Of a DNA stretch of 64,000 nucleotides, positions 51,505 through 62,761 are shown piece by piece. The stretch comes from Cordylochernes scorpioides. Lineage: Eukaryota > Arthropoda > Arachnida > Pseudoscorpiones > Chernetidae. The stretch lies in contig CP092865.1 in assembly GCA_030710605.1 (NCBI GenBank), forward strand, positions 137,553,585 to 137,617,584, read 5' to 3'. A program made the position numbers and the translations under genes. Every line of letters starts with the position of its first letter. The stretch's first letter is position 1. Under the pieces are notes generated by a model. The model searched no databases and was not told where the DNA came from. It saw only the letters and a list, made by a program, of their open reading frames with translations.

Positions 51505-52404
51505 CTACTTCGGGGGGGGGGGGGGGGGGGGGGGAATCTTGTTCGCAGTGATTAATTTTAAAACTGACCCAAGGTGAACGTCAGTAATTCTCGATCTGAT
51601 TGGAGACTTATTTCCATTCATAAGTGAAAATAACTGCTCGCACCGATAAGTACTTCCAAACATGGACATAATTTCATATGCTAATTTTCGAGTGTTTTCA
51701 AATCTGGCTGGCAAATATTTGTAAAATTCAGAAACGCCAACTTCAATGAATTTTGCCTTTAAATCTGAATCGCACTGGATATCTATTACCTCCATTTGCA
51801 TATGATTAGGTACTGATTCTATATTTATCGAGAAAATCGAAGAAAACAAAGTAAATTTGCCTTCCAAAGATTTGAAATCAGAAAACCTTGTTTCAAATTC
51901 ATTTCTAAGACTTAAATTTTTTTCCGCATATTTTTGATACAATGCAGTTTCACCTAAACTTGATTTGTACATGTTGCATGTCGGAAAGTGCATTAAATCT
52001 TCGTTTTTCAACTGCTTTTCCCAATGAACTAGCTTACATTTGAATGCATTAACTTGGTCACACATGTTGGTAATGATCTGATCCTTTCCTTGCAGTTTCA
52101 AATTAAAATCCGACAAGTGTTTTGTTATGTCAACCATGAAGGAAAAATCTTGCAACCATACTTGATCAGAAAACAAAGTGATGTCTTGATTCTTGGTTAT
52201 TAAAAACTGACATATTTCTTCTTTCAAGTCCCAAAATTGTTTGATAACCTTGGAGCATGATAGCCAACGTACCTCGGTATAGTATGATAAACCTGAATAT
52301 TCGCTTTCTAATTCAGTTAAGAGCAGAGAGAACTGTCGCTGATTTAAACCTCGAGATCTTATGAAATTGATGAATTTTTTGATAGGTGTCAACACATTTT
52401 CCAT
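51505..52404 (-). pseudogene. hAT transposase, C-terminal part
   Basis: 299 codons: FINFIRSRGLNQRQFSLLLT, YYTEVRWLSCSKVIKQFWDL (conserved RW), then helical sequence to FGSTYRCEQLFSLMNGNKSP and SRITDVHLGSVLKLITAN, the hAT dimerisation region of GTF2IRD2/ZBED-like transposases. The last codons read through a 23-nt G run (51512-51534, polyproline). The upstream part continues on the far side of Copia (57130). Confidence 0.9.
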
Positions 52405-52639
52405 TTTTATTACCTTCGTACATAATACTTCCTGATGTATAATTGTAGTATTTTAAATAATTACAACTCTCTTTAAAGCAATAAAATAATTATTTATTGC
52501 ATTTAGCAAGACAAGAAAACAAAACCAACACGGGAAGCCAAAAAAAAAAACGTACAGGTTAGTTCCTATTCCAAATCTAGCTTTCACACAGAGTATTCAA
52601 AAATAAAATACGACAATCCCTCCCCTGTGTGGAAGCTTC

Positions 52640-53708
52640 CATCAAACAAGTCCTAGAGAGTTTATACAGTTTTTAAGTTTCTCCTTGGGAAGACTCTTTG
52701 TTAATAGGTCCGCTTCCATTTCGTCACTCCTAACAAATTCAAGGTCGATTGTTCCTTCTTCCACAGCATCTTTTATAAAATACAATTTTCGGTTTATATG
52801 TTTCGTCCGGGAAGTTATTTTTCAGATTTAATCCACTTGATAGCAGATTGACTATCTGTTTTAAGCGTTGTAGGAAAGTTCGCATCCTCACATATTTCTT
52901 CTAAAAGTCCTTTAATCCATTTTACTTCGCACATCCCTTCGCATATCGGAATCAGTTCGGCTTCGCATGTAGACAGAGCCACCAAACATTGTTTCTTGCT
53001 TCTCCAACTGATCAGGTTGTTTCCCAGTTTAACTGTGTATCCGGAATAGGACTTTGCGTCACTTGTTCAACACCAGCTTGCATCTGTGCTGACAAGAATG
53101 CTATTTTCTGATGGCTTGTATCTTAACATTTTATCTCTGGTGCCCTTCAGGTATCTATATATTCTCTTAACTCCTGTTAAATGTGCTTCTCTTGCATCAT
53201 TGCAAAATCGGGATAAATTGCTCACATTAAAGGAAATATCTGGACGAGTTCCGGTTGCCAAATACATCAGGGATCCGATCATCTCTTGATACAATGTCCT
53301 GTCTACTGGTTTGGAGTCTTGACATTCATCAAAACTTTGGTCTCGATCTCCCGGAGTTTGTACAATGTTACATTCCTCGAGTGCAAATTTCTTCAAGATT
53401 TTATCGATATAATGGGCTTGTGATAGATCAAAACCGTATTCTGTTTTCTTTATCTCTATACCAATGAAAGGTTCATTCTCCCCTTTTTCTTTTAAAGCAA
53501 CAAATCTTCCTATCTCTGATGCTAGTTTTTCATTAAAGGTTTTATCCGTTCCGGCTATTATTAGATCATCCAGGTATAAACCCAATATTCCATATTCCTT
53601 TTCTAAAAGTGTACACACATGGATCATATTGCGATCTTTCCATTCCCAGTTGTATAAGTATCTCGTTGATATTTTTATTCCAACAATGTCCCGATTGTGG
53701 AAGTCCAT
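52640..53708 (-). pseudogene. Copia reverse transcriptase C-terminal part and RNase H
   Basis: LGLYLDDLIIAGTDKTFNEK carries the YLDD catalytic box. FIGIEIKKTEYGFDLSQAHY, YQEMIGSLMYLATGTRPDIS and HLTGVKRIYRYLKGTRD are Copia hallmarks. RNase H starts LVSTDASW and continues beyond a stop at 53067 in broken form (ADWC-like, ALSTCEAELI, TDSQSAIKWI) to about 52640. It joins the preceding frame by a shift near 53590-53640. Confidence 0.88.
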
Positions 53709-54369
53709 ATATACTTTTTAACAATTTGCAAACTTTGTCTTCTTCACCTTTTTCAACAAATCCTTCCGGCTGTTTCATAAAAATAGTTTCTTTCAATTCT
53801 CCGTAAAGGTAGGCGGTCTTCACATCATATGATGTTATAACCAAATTCAACTGAGCTGCTAGGGCTACAATTGCACGAAGACTTTCTTTTCTGATCACTG
53901 GTGAAAAAGATTCCTCATATTCTACGCCATATTTTTTATTACAACCAATAGCAACTAATCTAGCTTTTCTTCTATAAACACCCTCACCAGGCGTACTCTT
54001 TATGCTAAAGATCCATTTGCAATTTATGATCTTCATATTCTTTTCTCTTTGAACGAGAGTCCATACCTTATGCTTGTCAATAGAGTAAAGTTCTTCTTTC
54101 ATTGCTTCGAGCCATTCATATTTATTCTCGCAGTTAATCGCCTCCTCATAATTTTCGGGAATACGTTCTTCTGGTTCTAATATAAAATTCACGTTATTTC
54201 TTTCTTTTATTCTTTGTGAACGTCGAACGCCTTGTTCAAGCAATTTCATTTCTTCTTCTCTCAGTTTTGCTCTGTGTTTTTCTTCTAAAACCTTTTGTGT
54301 ATCTCCCTTTTTGCGACCTGACCTTACAATTCTTTCCTCGTTAGGTTCGTCTAGCGTGCGTTTCTTCAT
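53566..54369 (-). pseudogene. Copia reverse transcriptase, N-terminal part
   Basis: Linker rich in charged residues (RRSQRIKERNNVNFI), then EAINCENKYEWLEAMKEELY, WTLVQREKNMKIINCKWIFS, RLVAIGCNKKYGVEYEESFS and YDVKTAYLYGELKETIFMKQ with PEGFVEKGEEDKVCKLLKSI. This is the Copia polymerase fingers/palm. Frames break at both ends. Confidence 0.9.
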
Positions 54370-55153
54370 TTAGTTCTGAGGTTTCTGGACGCGTCCGAAG
54401 GTCGATTTCATTATCATCTTCCTCTTCCTTTTTATATGAAAAATGGTCGTAATTTGTGTCTTCTTGAAGATTTTTTGCATAATCAATTCCTTTCTCATTT
54501 TCGACACATTTTACTGATCTCACTTCTTCTATTTTCTTAGTGATTATGTCATACACTCGATAAGCCTTTCTTTTCAGAGAATAGCCAACAAAAATACCTT
54601 TTCGACTTTTAGGCATAAATTTACTTCTATGTTGTTGTATAATGGGCCAAAACGCCAAACAACCGAATATTCTTAAATGTCGAATGGAGGGTTTTCTTCC
54701 TTTCCATTTCTTCATTGGTGTATCAAGCTTGATTGACCTATGTGGAGTACAGTTTTTGACATATGATGCAGTAGCGACTGCCTCCGCCCAGAAAGCCATG
54801 GGTAATCCTGAATCAAACAATAATGTCCTTGCTGTTTCAATTAGGGTTCGGTTTACTCTTTCCGCAACTCCGTTACTTTGTGGCGAGTAGGTGGTGGAGA
54901 GTTGGTGGTGTATTCCATTTTTAATTAAGAGATTCTTGAATCTGTGATTAGTGAACTCTGTGCCATTATCAGTTCGCACATCCTTTATTTTCAGGTTTAG
55001 CTCATTTTCCACTCTTGCCTTAAATTCTTCAAACTTCCCCAAAGTTTCATCTTTGTTTTTCAGAAAGTAGATAAAGGTTCTTCGGCTGAAGTCATCAACC
55101 AGAACAAAAAGTATTTTGATCCACCTAGAGATTGGTATGGCATTGGACCACAC
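54341..55153 (-). pseudogene. Copia integrase
   Basis: LVDDFSRRTFIYFLKNKDET, VRTDNGTEFTNHRFKNLLIK and TYSPQSNGVAERVNRTLIET give the catalytic D, D, E. PMKKWKGRKPSIRHLRIFGC and KGIFVGYSLKRKAYRVYD are the typical Copia post-core blocks. The preceding zinc module is in the Gag-Pol frame (HRRLNHLNEAYMKEIIQQ ... CEACIMGK); the shift between them is in a T run near 55120. Confidence 0.92.
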
Positions 55154-56679
55154 AAATCCATATGCAACAATTCAAGGGGTTTGGTTGTACAGTTGGTGGT
55201 AACGGAATGGTAAGGTTGTCGAGTCAATTTCCCCATTATACAAGCTTCACATTCTGGCAAGTTCTTAAATTTAACATTAAACCCCAATACCATATTCTGT
55301 TGAATTATCTCTTTCATGTACGCTTCGTTCAAATGATTCAGTCTTCTATGCCACAAGCTGATATTGTCATTTGAGAAATCATCTTTTGTGGTCATGACAT
55401 TCTCCATCTTTTCCGAGTATTCATCTCTGGACCTTGTTTCCATTACATACATCCTATCCTGGATTTGAGCCTCTGCAATTAAATCATCCTGTTCATTGTA
55501 AATCTTTGCTCCATCTCTATTGAAAATTACAGTATTTCCTTTGTTAGTTAATTCGTATATTGATAAAAGATTAGACCTTAAGTTAGGTACATGCAGAACT
55601 CCTTTAATTTGAACATTCTCAATTCCGTTTTCGGTACAAGTAGAAACCTTGATATCACCTTTAGCTGTAGCATGTGTAACTTTACCTTCTTCTGCCAAAT
55701 TTATCTCACTTTCATAAGGCATTACATTTTCCATCCAGTCCAAGTGTGGAGATAAGTGCGTAGTACACCCTGAGTCAAGACACCAGGTTTGTATCTGACT
55801 ATAATTATTTGAGGAGTTTTCAAAAACTCGATCTGTGCTGGTATTGAAAGTTTGTTCCGCAGGCTTGCTTGAGACGGTATTCGCATTATTTCTGAAATTT
55901 TGTTTGTTATAGTTCGTATTTGAATTTGCATTTCTTTTCCCATGTTGTTCTTGAGTTCGCTTATTTTTGAACCAGCAATCTTTAGCTAAATGTCCTTTTT
56001 TATGGCAAACAAAACACTCCTTTTGTCGATTCTGTTGATAGTGATTTCTTCTGTCTTTACTTCTGTAAGCCTGTTCATTTTCATCAGAATGACTCCCATT
56101 CATCTTAGAATTCATTCGATTCTCTTCCTCTCTAAGTGACTGCCGAATTTCATCAAGAGTTAAGTCTCTTCTAGTTCTCAGTACAACAGCGATCTTTTCC
56201 AATCTTGGATGGATACCTCGCACAACATGAAACGCTAGTTCTCTTTGGGATATTTGGTGTCCGAGTGAAGAACTTTGAGAGGCAATATGTTTGGCTCTAG
56301 CCATATATTCATTTATGGATTCATTATTTTTCATCTTGATATTCTTAAGTTCAAGTCCAATATCAATGATCTTATCTTCTAGGTTGCCTGTGTAGATTTT
56401 CTTTAATTCATCCCATACTTTCTTTGCTTTAGTTTCATCTAGAAACATTCCTGCTTGTTCATCTGATAGAGTTGTAACTATAATTCCAAAGGCTTCGTCA
56501 TTCTTTTCACTCCATATTTGCCAAGCGACTTCATCTTTTATATCAGGCTCGGGATCCGAAATTAGGAATTTAAATAATTTCTTTCCACGTAAAAGTGCTC
56601 CGACTTTTAAAGCCCAAATCGGATAATTTGTTCCTGTTAAAGGTTCAATTTTTGTGGTTGGCGAAAAATTGCAATCCAT
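55060..56679 (-). CDS. Copia Gag, protease and start of integrase
   Basis: 539 codons from MDCNFSPTTKIEPLTGTNYP. Gag has PIWALKVGALLRGKKLFKFL and FHVVRGIHPRLEKI, with zinc knuckle CFVCHKKGHLAKDC. Protease has WCLDSGCTTHLSPHLDW (DSG). HRRLNHLNEAYMKE ... CEACIMGKLTRQPYH is the integrase HHCC, and PLELLHMDLCGPMPYQS (first catalytic D) leads to the frameshift. Good continuous frame, consistent with the nearly identical LTRs. Confidence 0.95.
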   Translation of the reverse strand: MDCNFSPTTKIEPLTGTNYPIWALKVGALLRGKKLFKFLISDPEPDIKDEVAWQIWSEKNDEAFGIIVTTLSDEQAGMFLDETKAKKVWDELKKIYTGNLEDKIIDIGLELKNIKMKNNESINEYMARAKHIASQSSSLGHQISQRELAFHVVRGIHPRLEKIAVVLRTRRDLTLDEIRQSLREEENRMNSKMNGSHSDENEQAYRSKDRRNHYQQNRQKECFVCHKKGHLAKDCWFKNKRTQEQHGKRNANSNTNYNKQNFRNNANTVSSKPAEQTFNTSTDRVFENSSNNYSQIQTWCLDSGCTTHLSPHLDWMENVMPYESEINLAEEGKVTHATAKGDIKVSTCTENGIENVQIKGVLHVPNLRSNLLSIYELTNKGNTVIFNRDGAKIYNEQDDLIAEAQIQDRMYVMETRSRDEYSEKMENVMTTKDDFSNDNISLWHRRLNHLNEAYMKEIIQQNMVLGFNVKFKNLPECEACIMGKLTRQPYHSVTTNCTTKPLELLHMDLCGPMPYQSLGGSKYFLFWLMTSAEEPLSTF

Positions 56680-57124
56680 TTTAGCCTTGTTTTCAACTTT
56701 TTAAAAATTAAACAATAAAGTTTAAAGGTAGTTTATAATTCAAAAAATGTTTTTTTTTTCAATCCTTATATTTAAAACTTTCTTTTATCAATATAATTCA
56801 AATTCTATTGAAAAATATTTCAAAATTTACATACCTTGATGCAGAAGAGATCTTTGTTTACCGATTAGAATTAAACGTATCAAACTTCTGAGATAAAATA
56901 TTTTCGCTTTTTCTCAAGTTTTAAATTGAACCAGGCTCTGCTACCATAAATTGTAGTATTTTAAATAATTACAACTCTCTTTAAAGCAATAAAATAATTA
57001 TTTATTGCATTTAGCAAGACAAGAAAACAAAACCAACACGGGAGGCCAAAAAAAAAAAACTTATAGGTTAGTTCCTATTCCAAATCTAGCTTTCACACAG
57101 AGTATTCAAAAATAAAATACGACA

Positions 57125-57656
57125 ATAATGCAATGCGTATGATGAATATTGGAACCATCAGAAATTTCACTTCGTTTTTTTCGCAGTAATGCTACGAAAC
57201 CGTTGGTTTTTCCAGTCATTGAAGGAGCTCCATCTGTTGCTACAGAAGTCAATTTTGATTGAGGTAAATTGTATTTTTGCAGAAGATCATAAACGCAATT
57301 AAATATATCTTCTCCTGTAGTAGTGCCATGCATCAGTACTAGTTCCAATAATTCCTCAAAAATGTTGAAATCCGTGTCTCAAGCTCGAAAAAAAAAACAG
57401 CTAACTGAGCTACGCCCCCAATGTCCGTACTCTCATCACAGGCAATGGGAAATGCTTCGAAACAAGATGATTTTTCTTTTATCTGATCATTTAAATTTCT
57501 GGCCATATCAGTAACTCTTTCCACAACGGTATTTCGAGACCAAGATATTGCTTGAAACGTCTTCACACTTCCAGGACAAACAATTTCTGCAGCTTTAATT
57601 AAACATTCCTTGATGAAATCGCCTTCAGTAAAAGGTTTTGAGTGTTTAGCTATCAT
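57125..57656 (-). pseudogene. hAT transposase, middle part (catalytic core)
   Basis: Two frames: 57656-57339 with FTEGDFIKECLIKAAEIVCP, SRNTVVERVTDMARNL and FPIACDESTDIGGVAQLAVF (first catalytic D), and 57348-57130 with TSVATDGAPSMTGKTNGFVA (second D) and HTHCII, where Copia cuts in. The shift between them lies at a run of ten T (read on minus) near 57388-57397. Confidence 0.88.
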
Positions 57657-58024
57657 CTCGATAAAACGTAGCTTGCATGCACCGCCGCTTCACTCTCTTG
57701 TGATACTTTAGTAAACATAAACTGTTGTTTTTTCATTCCCAACTTGAACTCTTTTAACTTTTCTTGTCTCATTAAACCTTCGTAGGTATCATATTTTGAT
57801 TTATGTTGTTCATAATGACGTTTAATGTTATATAATTTTGGTACACTAATAGCATTATTACATATCAAGCAAATGATTTTATCTTTTACTTCAGAGCAAA
57901 AATACTCTAATTCCAACTTTTCTTGAAAATTCCTATGTTCGTCAGCAATTTTTCGTTTAGTTTTACTGCCACTTGGTTTTGATGAAGATGTAGTCGTACT
58001 CTTCATTTTGACTATTTTAAACAT
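57653..58024 (-). CDS. hAT transposase N-terminus with zinc finger, start supplied by Gypsy-C LTR
   Basis: Basic start SSSKPSGSKTKRKIADEHRN, then FCSEVKDKIICLICNNAISV and YNIKRHYEQHKSKYD, a C2H2/BED-like DNA-binding finger. The Gypsy-C LTR joins at 57988/57989, so ATGs at 58024 and 58006 come from the LTR. The original ATG lies at 62768-62766 beyond Gypsy-C. A missing G near 57655 shifts it from the catalytic part. Confidence 0.88.
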   Translation of the reverse strand: MFKIVKMKSTTTSSSKPSGSKTKRKIADEHRNFQEKLELEYFCSEVKDKIICLICNNAISVPKLYNIKRHYEQHKSKYDTYEGLMRQEKLKEFKLGMKKQQFMFTKVSQESEAAVHASYVLSR

Positions 58025-58437
58025 GTTTATAATTTTAAAAAATGTATAATATTTTAAAAGTGTTTTAAAAACTATAATTTTATTAAATAATGAATATGCA
58101 AAATAATATACTTCATTATTTTATTTATTTTATTTTATTTTAGAATCAATAATAATTTGTATATTTTTGATAACTCTGTGACCTAAAAATATAGAAGTCA
58201 TTAGATACGTAGTTAAGTTCGTTGCTGGTAGATGTAAATATTAACCACCATTTTAATTTATCAATTTGTATTGTAAATAAAAATAATTAATTTGATTTAA
58301 AAAGGCTAAGGCTAATTCTTTAAAACATCTACCACAATTGGTGAGCCGGAATTAAAAAGAACAATTAAATCAAGAAAAACAAACATTATTATTAAAAATT
58401 CAAGATAGACCGAAGAGGAGTTAACGAGCGGCGGCGG

Positions 58438-59069
58438 ATGGAACCCTACCATGAAGCCTGCAAGGTAAGCATTAAAATACCTCCATTTTGGACAGATAAA
58501 CCTGAAATTTGGTTTTATCAAGTTGAAGCTCAATTTAACATAAATGCGATAACATCCGAAGAAACAAAGTTTAATTACTTAATTGCACAACTAGAGCCAA
58601 AATACATTGAAAATATTTGGGACATAATTACTCTCGATAGTAAATTTAAATACACTGAATCTAAAACACGCCTTTTAAATATATTTAAAGATAGTGAAAG
58701 TGTTCGAATTAAAAAACTTTCTCAGGAATAGAACTTGGAAATATGAAACCAAGTCAATTGTTACAAAAATTGAGATCTTTAGCCACTAGTGATATATCTT
58801 CTAATTTAATTAAGACCTTATGGCTAGAGAAATTACCTGACTCAATGAGAAACATATTGCTTGTAAGTGATGAAGATGTGACAAAATTAGCATCAATGGC
58901 GGATAAGATTATGGACATGACTTTTTCTCCTGATGTCTGTGAGGCTAGTTCTTCACAAACCTCTCATAATGTTATGGAGAACCTTTTAGAAAAAATATAT
59001 TCACTTGAAAAACAAGTAGCTGAAATTAACCTGTCAAGATCAAGGCCATCATTTAGAACTCGACGCTAA
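58438..59069 (+). pseudogene. Gypsy-C Gag
   Basis: MEPYHEACKVSIKIPPFWTD then EIWFYQVEAQFNINAITSEE, KFNYLIAQLEPKYIENIWDI; after a shift at about 58728, MKPSQLLQKLRSLATSDISS, LWLEKLPDSMRNILLVSDED and a charged coiled-coil-like region LLEKIYSLEKQVAEINLSRS. Near-parallel to Gypsy-1 Gag, including the break at the same place (after IKKL). Confidence 0.85.
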
Positions 59070-59279
59070 CGATCTAGATCCAGTAGCCGAATCCGTAGAA
59101 AATACGATCCAAAATGGCAGCTTTTGTTATTACCACTTTCGATTTGGAGCTCGTTGTATTCCTGAAAAATGCAAGCCTCCTTGCAAGTGGGTAATAAATA
59201 AGACGAATAATCAGGAAAACTCCATGCTGCCGTAGAAGACGCAGCACATTCTACAGCAGATAATTTAAATAGTTGCTGC

Positions 59280-60755
59280 AAATATCGTCTATTTATAAAA
59301 GATAAAAATTCTGGCCTACAATTTTTAATCGACAGTGGAGCTGATGTCAGCATTGTACCTCTTAATAAAAATGATAAACGTAAAAACGACTACAAGCTCA
59401 ATGCTGCGAATGGTTCGGAAATTGAAACCTATGGTGTCAAAATTTTAACCTTGGATCTAGGGTTACGCCGGGAATTTCAATGGCCATTTGTGGTAGCCAA
59501 GGTGAACAAAGGCATCTTAGGAGCTGATTTTCTAAACAAATTTAACTTACTTATCGATATAAATAAAAGAAAATTAATTGACGGTATTACCAATTTAGCA
59601 ATAAATGGAGTTATAACATCTATTACAGAAAATAATAATATAGTGACACTTTGCAATAATGTAAATTTTTCAAAATTATTATCTAATTACCCTAATATAA
59701 CCAAACCTGCATTATTTCCGACTAAACCAGAACATGATGTAAAACATTTCATAATAACTGAAGGACCTCCTGTACACTCAAAAGCAAGACAGCTTGATCA
59801 CAAGCGACTTGCGATTGCTAAGCAGGAATTTAAATTTATGTTGGAAAATGATATCATACGACCATCAAAATCTCATTGGGCTAGTCCATTACATATGGTT
59901 GCCAAGAAAGATGGTTCTTTCCGATTATGTGGTGACTATAGACAACTTAATGCTAAAACTGTCACAGACAGATATCCTATACCACGCATTGAAGATTTTC
60001 ATCATATTTTAAAGGACGCCAAGATATTTTCCAAAATTGATTTGCTGAAAGCCTATTTTCAGATACCAATCGAGGAAAAAGATAAATGCAAAACAGCTGT
60101 GATTACACCATTTGGACTTTTTGAATATAATGTAATGAATTTTGGCCTTAAAAATGCACCATCATCTTTCCAACGATTTATACATGAAGTTTTATGGGGC
60201 TTAGATTTTGTCTTTCCCTATTTAGATTATATATTAATTGCATCGGCTAGTGAGGTAGAACATTCTAGACATCTCAAAATTATTTTTGAAAGACTAAATA
60301 AATATGGTCTCAAAATAAACGTTTCGAAATCTATATTTGGTGTAACTGAATTGAATTTTCTAGGATATCTTGTTACACCAGAAGGTTCAAAACCTTTGCC
60401 TGATAAAGTACAAGCAATTGTTGACTACAAGTTACCTGAAACTGTTCATGACCTTCGAACTTTTCTAGGCATGATCAAATTTTATAGAAGATATTTAAAA
60501 GATGCGGCACAAACTCAAGCAATTTTACATGAATACCTTAGAGGTGCAAGGAAAAAAGATAAGCGTAAAATCCATTGGACAAAGGAAGCTCAGATTCATT
60601 TGAAAGGTGTAAACAAAGTTTAATAAATGCAACCTTATTATCCTTTCCCCATCCTGAACTACCCCTGTCTCTAAGTGCAGACGCATCGGATTCAGCAATT
60701 GGAGGGGTAATTCAACAAAAAGAAAATGGAATGTGGAGACCAGTCGCATTTTTTT
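59280..60755 (+). pseudogene. Gypsy-C protease, reverse transcriptase and RNase H start
   Basis: LIDSGADVSIVP (protease) precedes the long frame 59451-60623: IKPSKSHWASPLHMVAKKDG-like block, FSKIDLLKAYFQIPIEEKDK, FGLFEYNVMNFGLKNAPSSF and YLDY where YLDD is expected (60219-60230), so the second catalytic aspartate is changed by one base. The thumb is LRTFLGMIKFYRRYL. RNase H begins in the next frame (LPLSLSADASDSAIGGVIQQ). Confidence 0.88.
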
Positions 60756-62332
60756 CAAAAAATTAAATAATACACAAAAGAATTACAGCACCTATGATAG
60801 AGAACTTCTTTCAATTTATCTCTCAATTAAACATTTCAAATATTTGTTAGAAGGAAGAGAGTTTGTGATTTTCACAGATCATAAGCCATTAATATATGCT
60901 TTCGTGCAGAAATCTGAAAAAGCAACTCCAAGACAATTGCGACAATTGCAGTTTATATCACAATTTTCAACTGATATTCGGCATATTAAAGGACAAGATA
61001 ATATTGTTGCTGATGCTCTTTCAAGAATTGAAGAATTAACCTTGCTTGATTATGATGAAATTGCAGAAAGACAAAAGATGATGAGGAGCTTAGAAACTTA
61101 CAAAGTACATCAAAATAATTGAATTTCAAGCAATATCCTCTTTCATCTGGGAAATACTTGTGGTGTGACACATCTACAAATCATATTAGGCCTTATATTC
61201 CAGAATCTTTTAGATTTAGGATGTTTCAACAAATTCATGGCTTATCCCATCCAGGTATCAGATCTACTGTTAAGCAAATGTCATCAAAATTTATTTGGAG
61301 AAGCATAAAAAAGGATGTTCAGCAATGGTCTCGATGTTGCATCCCATGTCAAAAAAATAAGGTTACACGACATACTAAGTCAAATATTGGAGAATTCCAA
61401 GACCCTATGGAAAGATTCACCGAGGTACATATTGATCTTGTAGGTCCTCTACCTCCATCTAATGGCAATACTTATTGTCTAACTTGTATAGACAGATTTT
61501 CAAATTGGATGGAGGTTGTTCCTTTGGAAAATATTTCAGCTGAGAGAGTAGCTAGGGCTTTCTATGAAAATTGGATTTCACGATTCGGTACCCCACACAG
61601 ACTGATTTCAGATCGAGGAGCACAATTCACCTCTGAAACATTTAAATGCCTGTCAAGACTCTGTGGATTTAAATTACAGCATACTACAGCTTACCACCCA
61701 CAGTGCAATGGTAAAGTGGAGCGTCTTCATAGAACAATAAAAGCAGCACTGAGAACTCATGATAATTTAGCCTGGAGTGAAACGCTTCCAACTGTTCTTG
61801 TTGGATTACGCACTGCGTTACAGGAAGACACGAACCTCACAATTGCTAAAATGGTTTATGGAAAAAATATCCGTCTTCCAGGAGAATTCTTCTGTGAAAC
61901 TAAGATCCTGCCATCATCAGAGACTTTTGCAAATAAACTCCAAAAGCAAATGGAATCTATGGGACCAAGACAAAATAAGGTAAAATCTTCATATAAGATT
62001 TTGTGCCCAAGGATTTGTCATCGTGCTCGCATATTTTCCTTCGTGTTGATAAGGTAAAGAAATCTCTAGAACCACCATATAATGGACCCTTTCCAGTACT
62101 GACTAGAACAGAAAAATACTTTACAATTTGTGTAAAAGGAAAAGACATGACAGTTTCTATTGATAGATTGAAGCCAGCTTATTTATTAGGAGATTTTAAA
62201 TCAGACAATTTTGTTACGACACAGCCAGTTGTGACAAGACCAAATATTTCAGAACGGACTCAAGTACCCTCTGATATCAAGACATCTCGTTCTGGAAGAA
62301 TCATTCAACTTCCTGTTAGATTTCAAGACTAA
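60733..62332 (+). pseudogene. Gypsy-C RNase H end and integrase
   Basis: NYSTYDRELLSIYLSIKHFK, FVIFTDHKPLIYAFVQKSEK and DNIVADALSRIEE close RNase H (60733-61122). Integrase 61119-62057: HGLSHPGIRSTVKQMSSKFI ... CIPCQKN, VHIDLVGPLPPSNGNTYCLT (D), ISDRGAQFTSETFKC (D), YHPQCNGKVERLHRTIKAAL (E). The C-terminal domain 62003-62332 has KSLEPPYNGPFPVLTRTEKY. Shifts near 61120 and 62010-62040. RNase H and integrase catalytic residues are intact. Confidence 0.9.
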
Positions 62333-62761
62333 TAGACTATAACCTATTTAATAAGTAAATATTGATGTACATCCAAGTAGCTGAGCAGCTGTAAATATAC
62401 GCAACTTAGTTACTGGGAGGAGAGTAATGTAGTCGTACTCTTCATTTTGACTATTTTAAACATGTTTATAATTAAAAAATGTATAATATTTTAAAAGTGT
62501 TTTAAAAACTATAATTTTATTAAATAATGAATATGCAAAATAATATACTTCATTATTTTATTTATTTTATTTTATTTTAGAATCAATAATAATTTGTATA
62601 TTTTTGATAACTCTGTGACCTAAAAATATAGAAGTCATTAGATACGTGCTGGTAGATGTAAATATTAACCACCATTTTAATTTATCAATTTGTATTGTAA
62701 ATAAAAAATAATTAATTTGATTTAAAAAGGCTAAGGCTATTTCTTTAAAACATCTACCACA

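Larger units (their letters stand above)
52444..57124 (-). mobile_element. Copia LTR retrotransposon inserted in the hAT transposase
   Basis: LTRs 52444-52615 (172 bp) and 56952-57124 (173 bp), differing by three bases and one A-run indel. ATAAT duplicated at 52439-52443 and 57125-57129. On the minus strand, TGGTAGCAGAGCC three to four bases after the 5' LTR matches the complement of the animal initiator-tRNA-Met 3' end, and AGGGGAGGGAT before the 3' LTR is the polypurine tract. Removing it joins the transposase HCII-HQEVLCTKV. Confidence 0.97.
57989..62761 (+). mobile_element. Gypsy-C LTR retrotransposon inserted at the hAT start codon
   Basis: LTRs 57989-58336 and 62428-62761 start TGTAGTCGTACTCTTC and end CTACCACA; the 3' copy lacks about 12 bp near 62645. 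AAGA is duplicated at 57985-57988 and 62762-62765. ATTGGTGAGCCGGAATT follows the 5' LTR, like Gypsy-1. GGGAGGAGAGTAA is the polypurine tract. Coding order Gag-protease-RT-RNase H-integrase; same family as Gypsy-1 by protein blocks. Confidence 0.95.
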
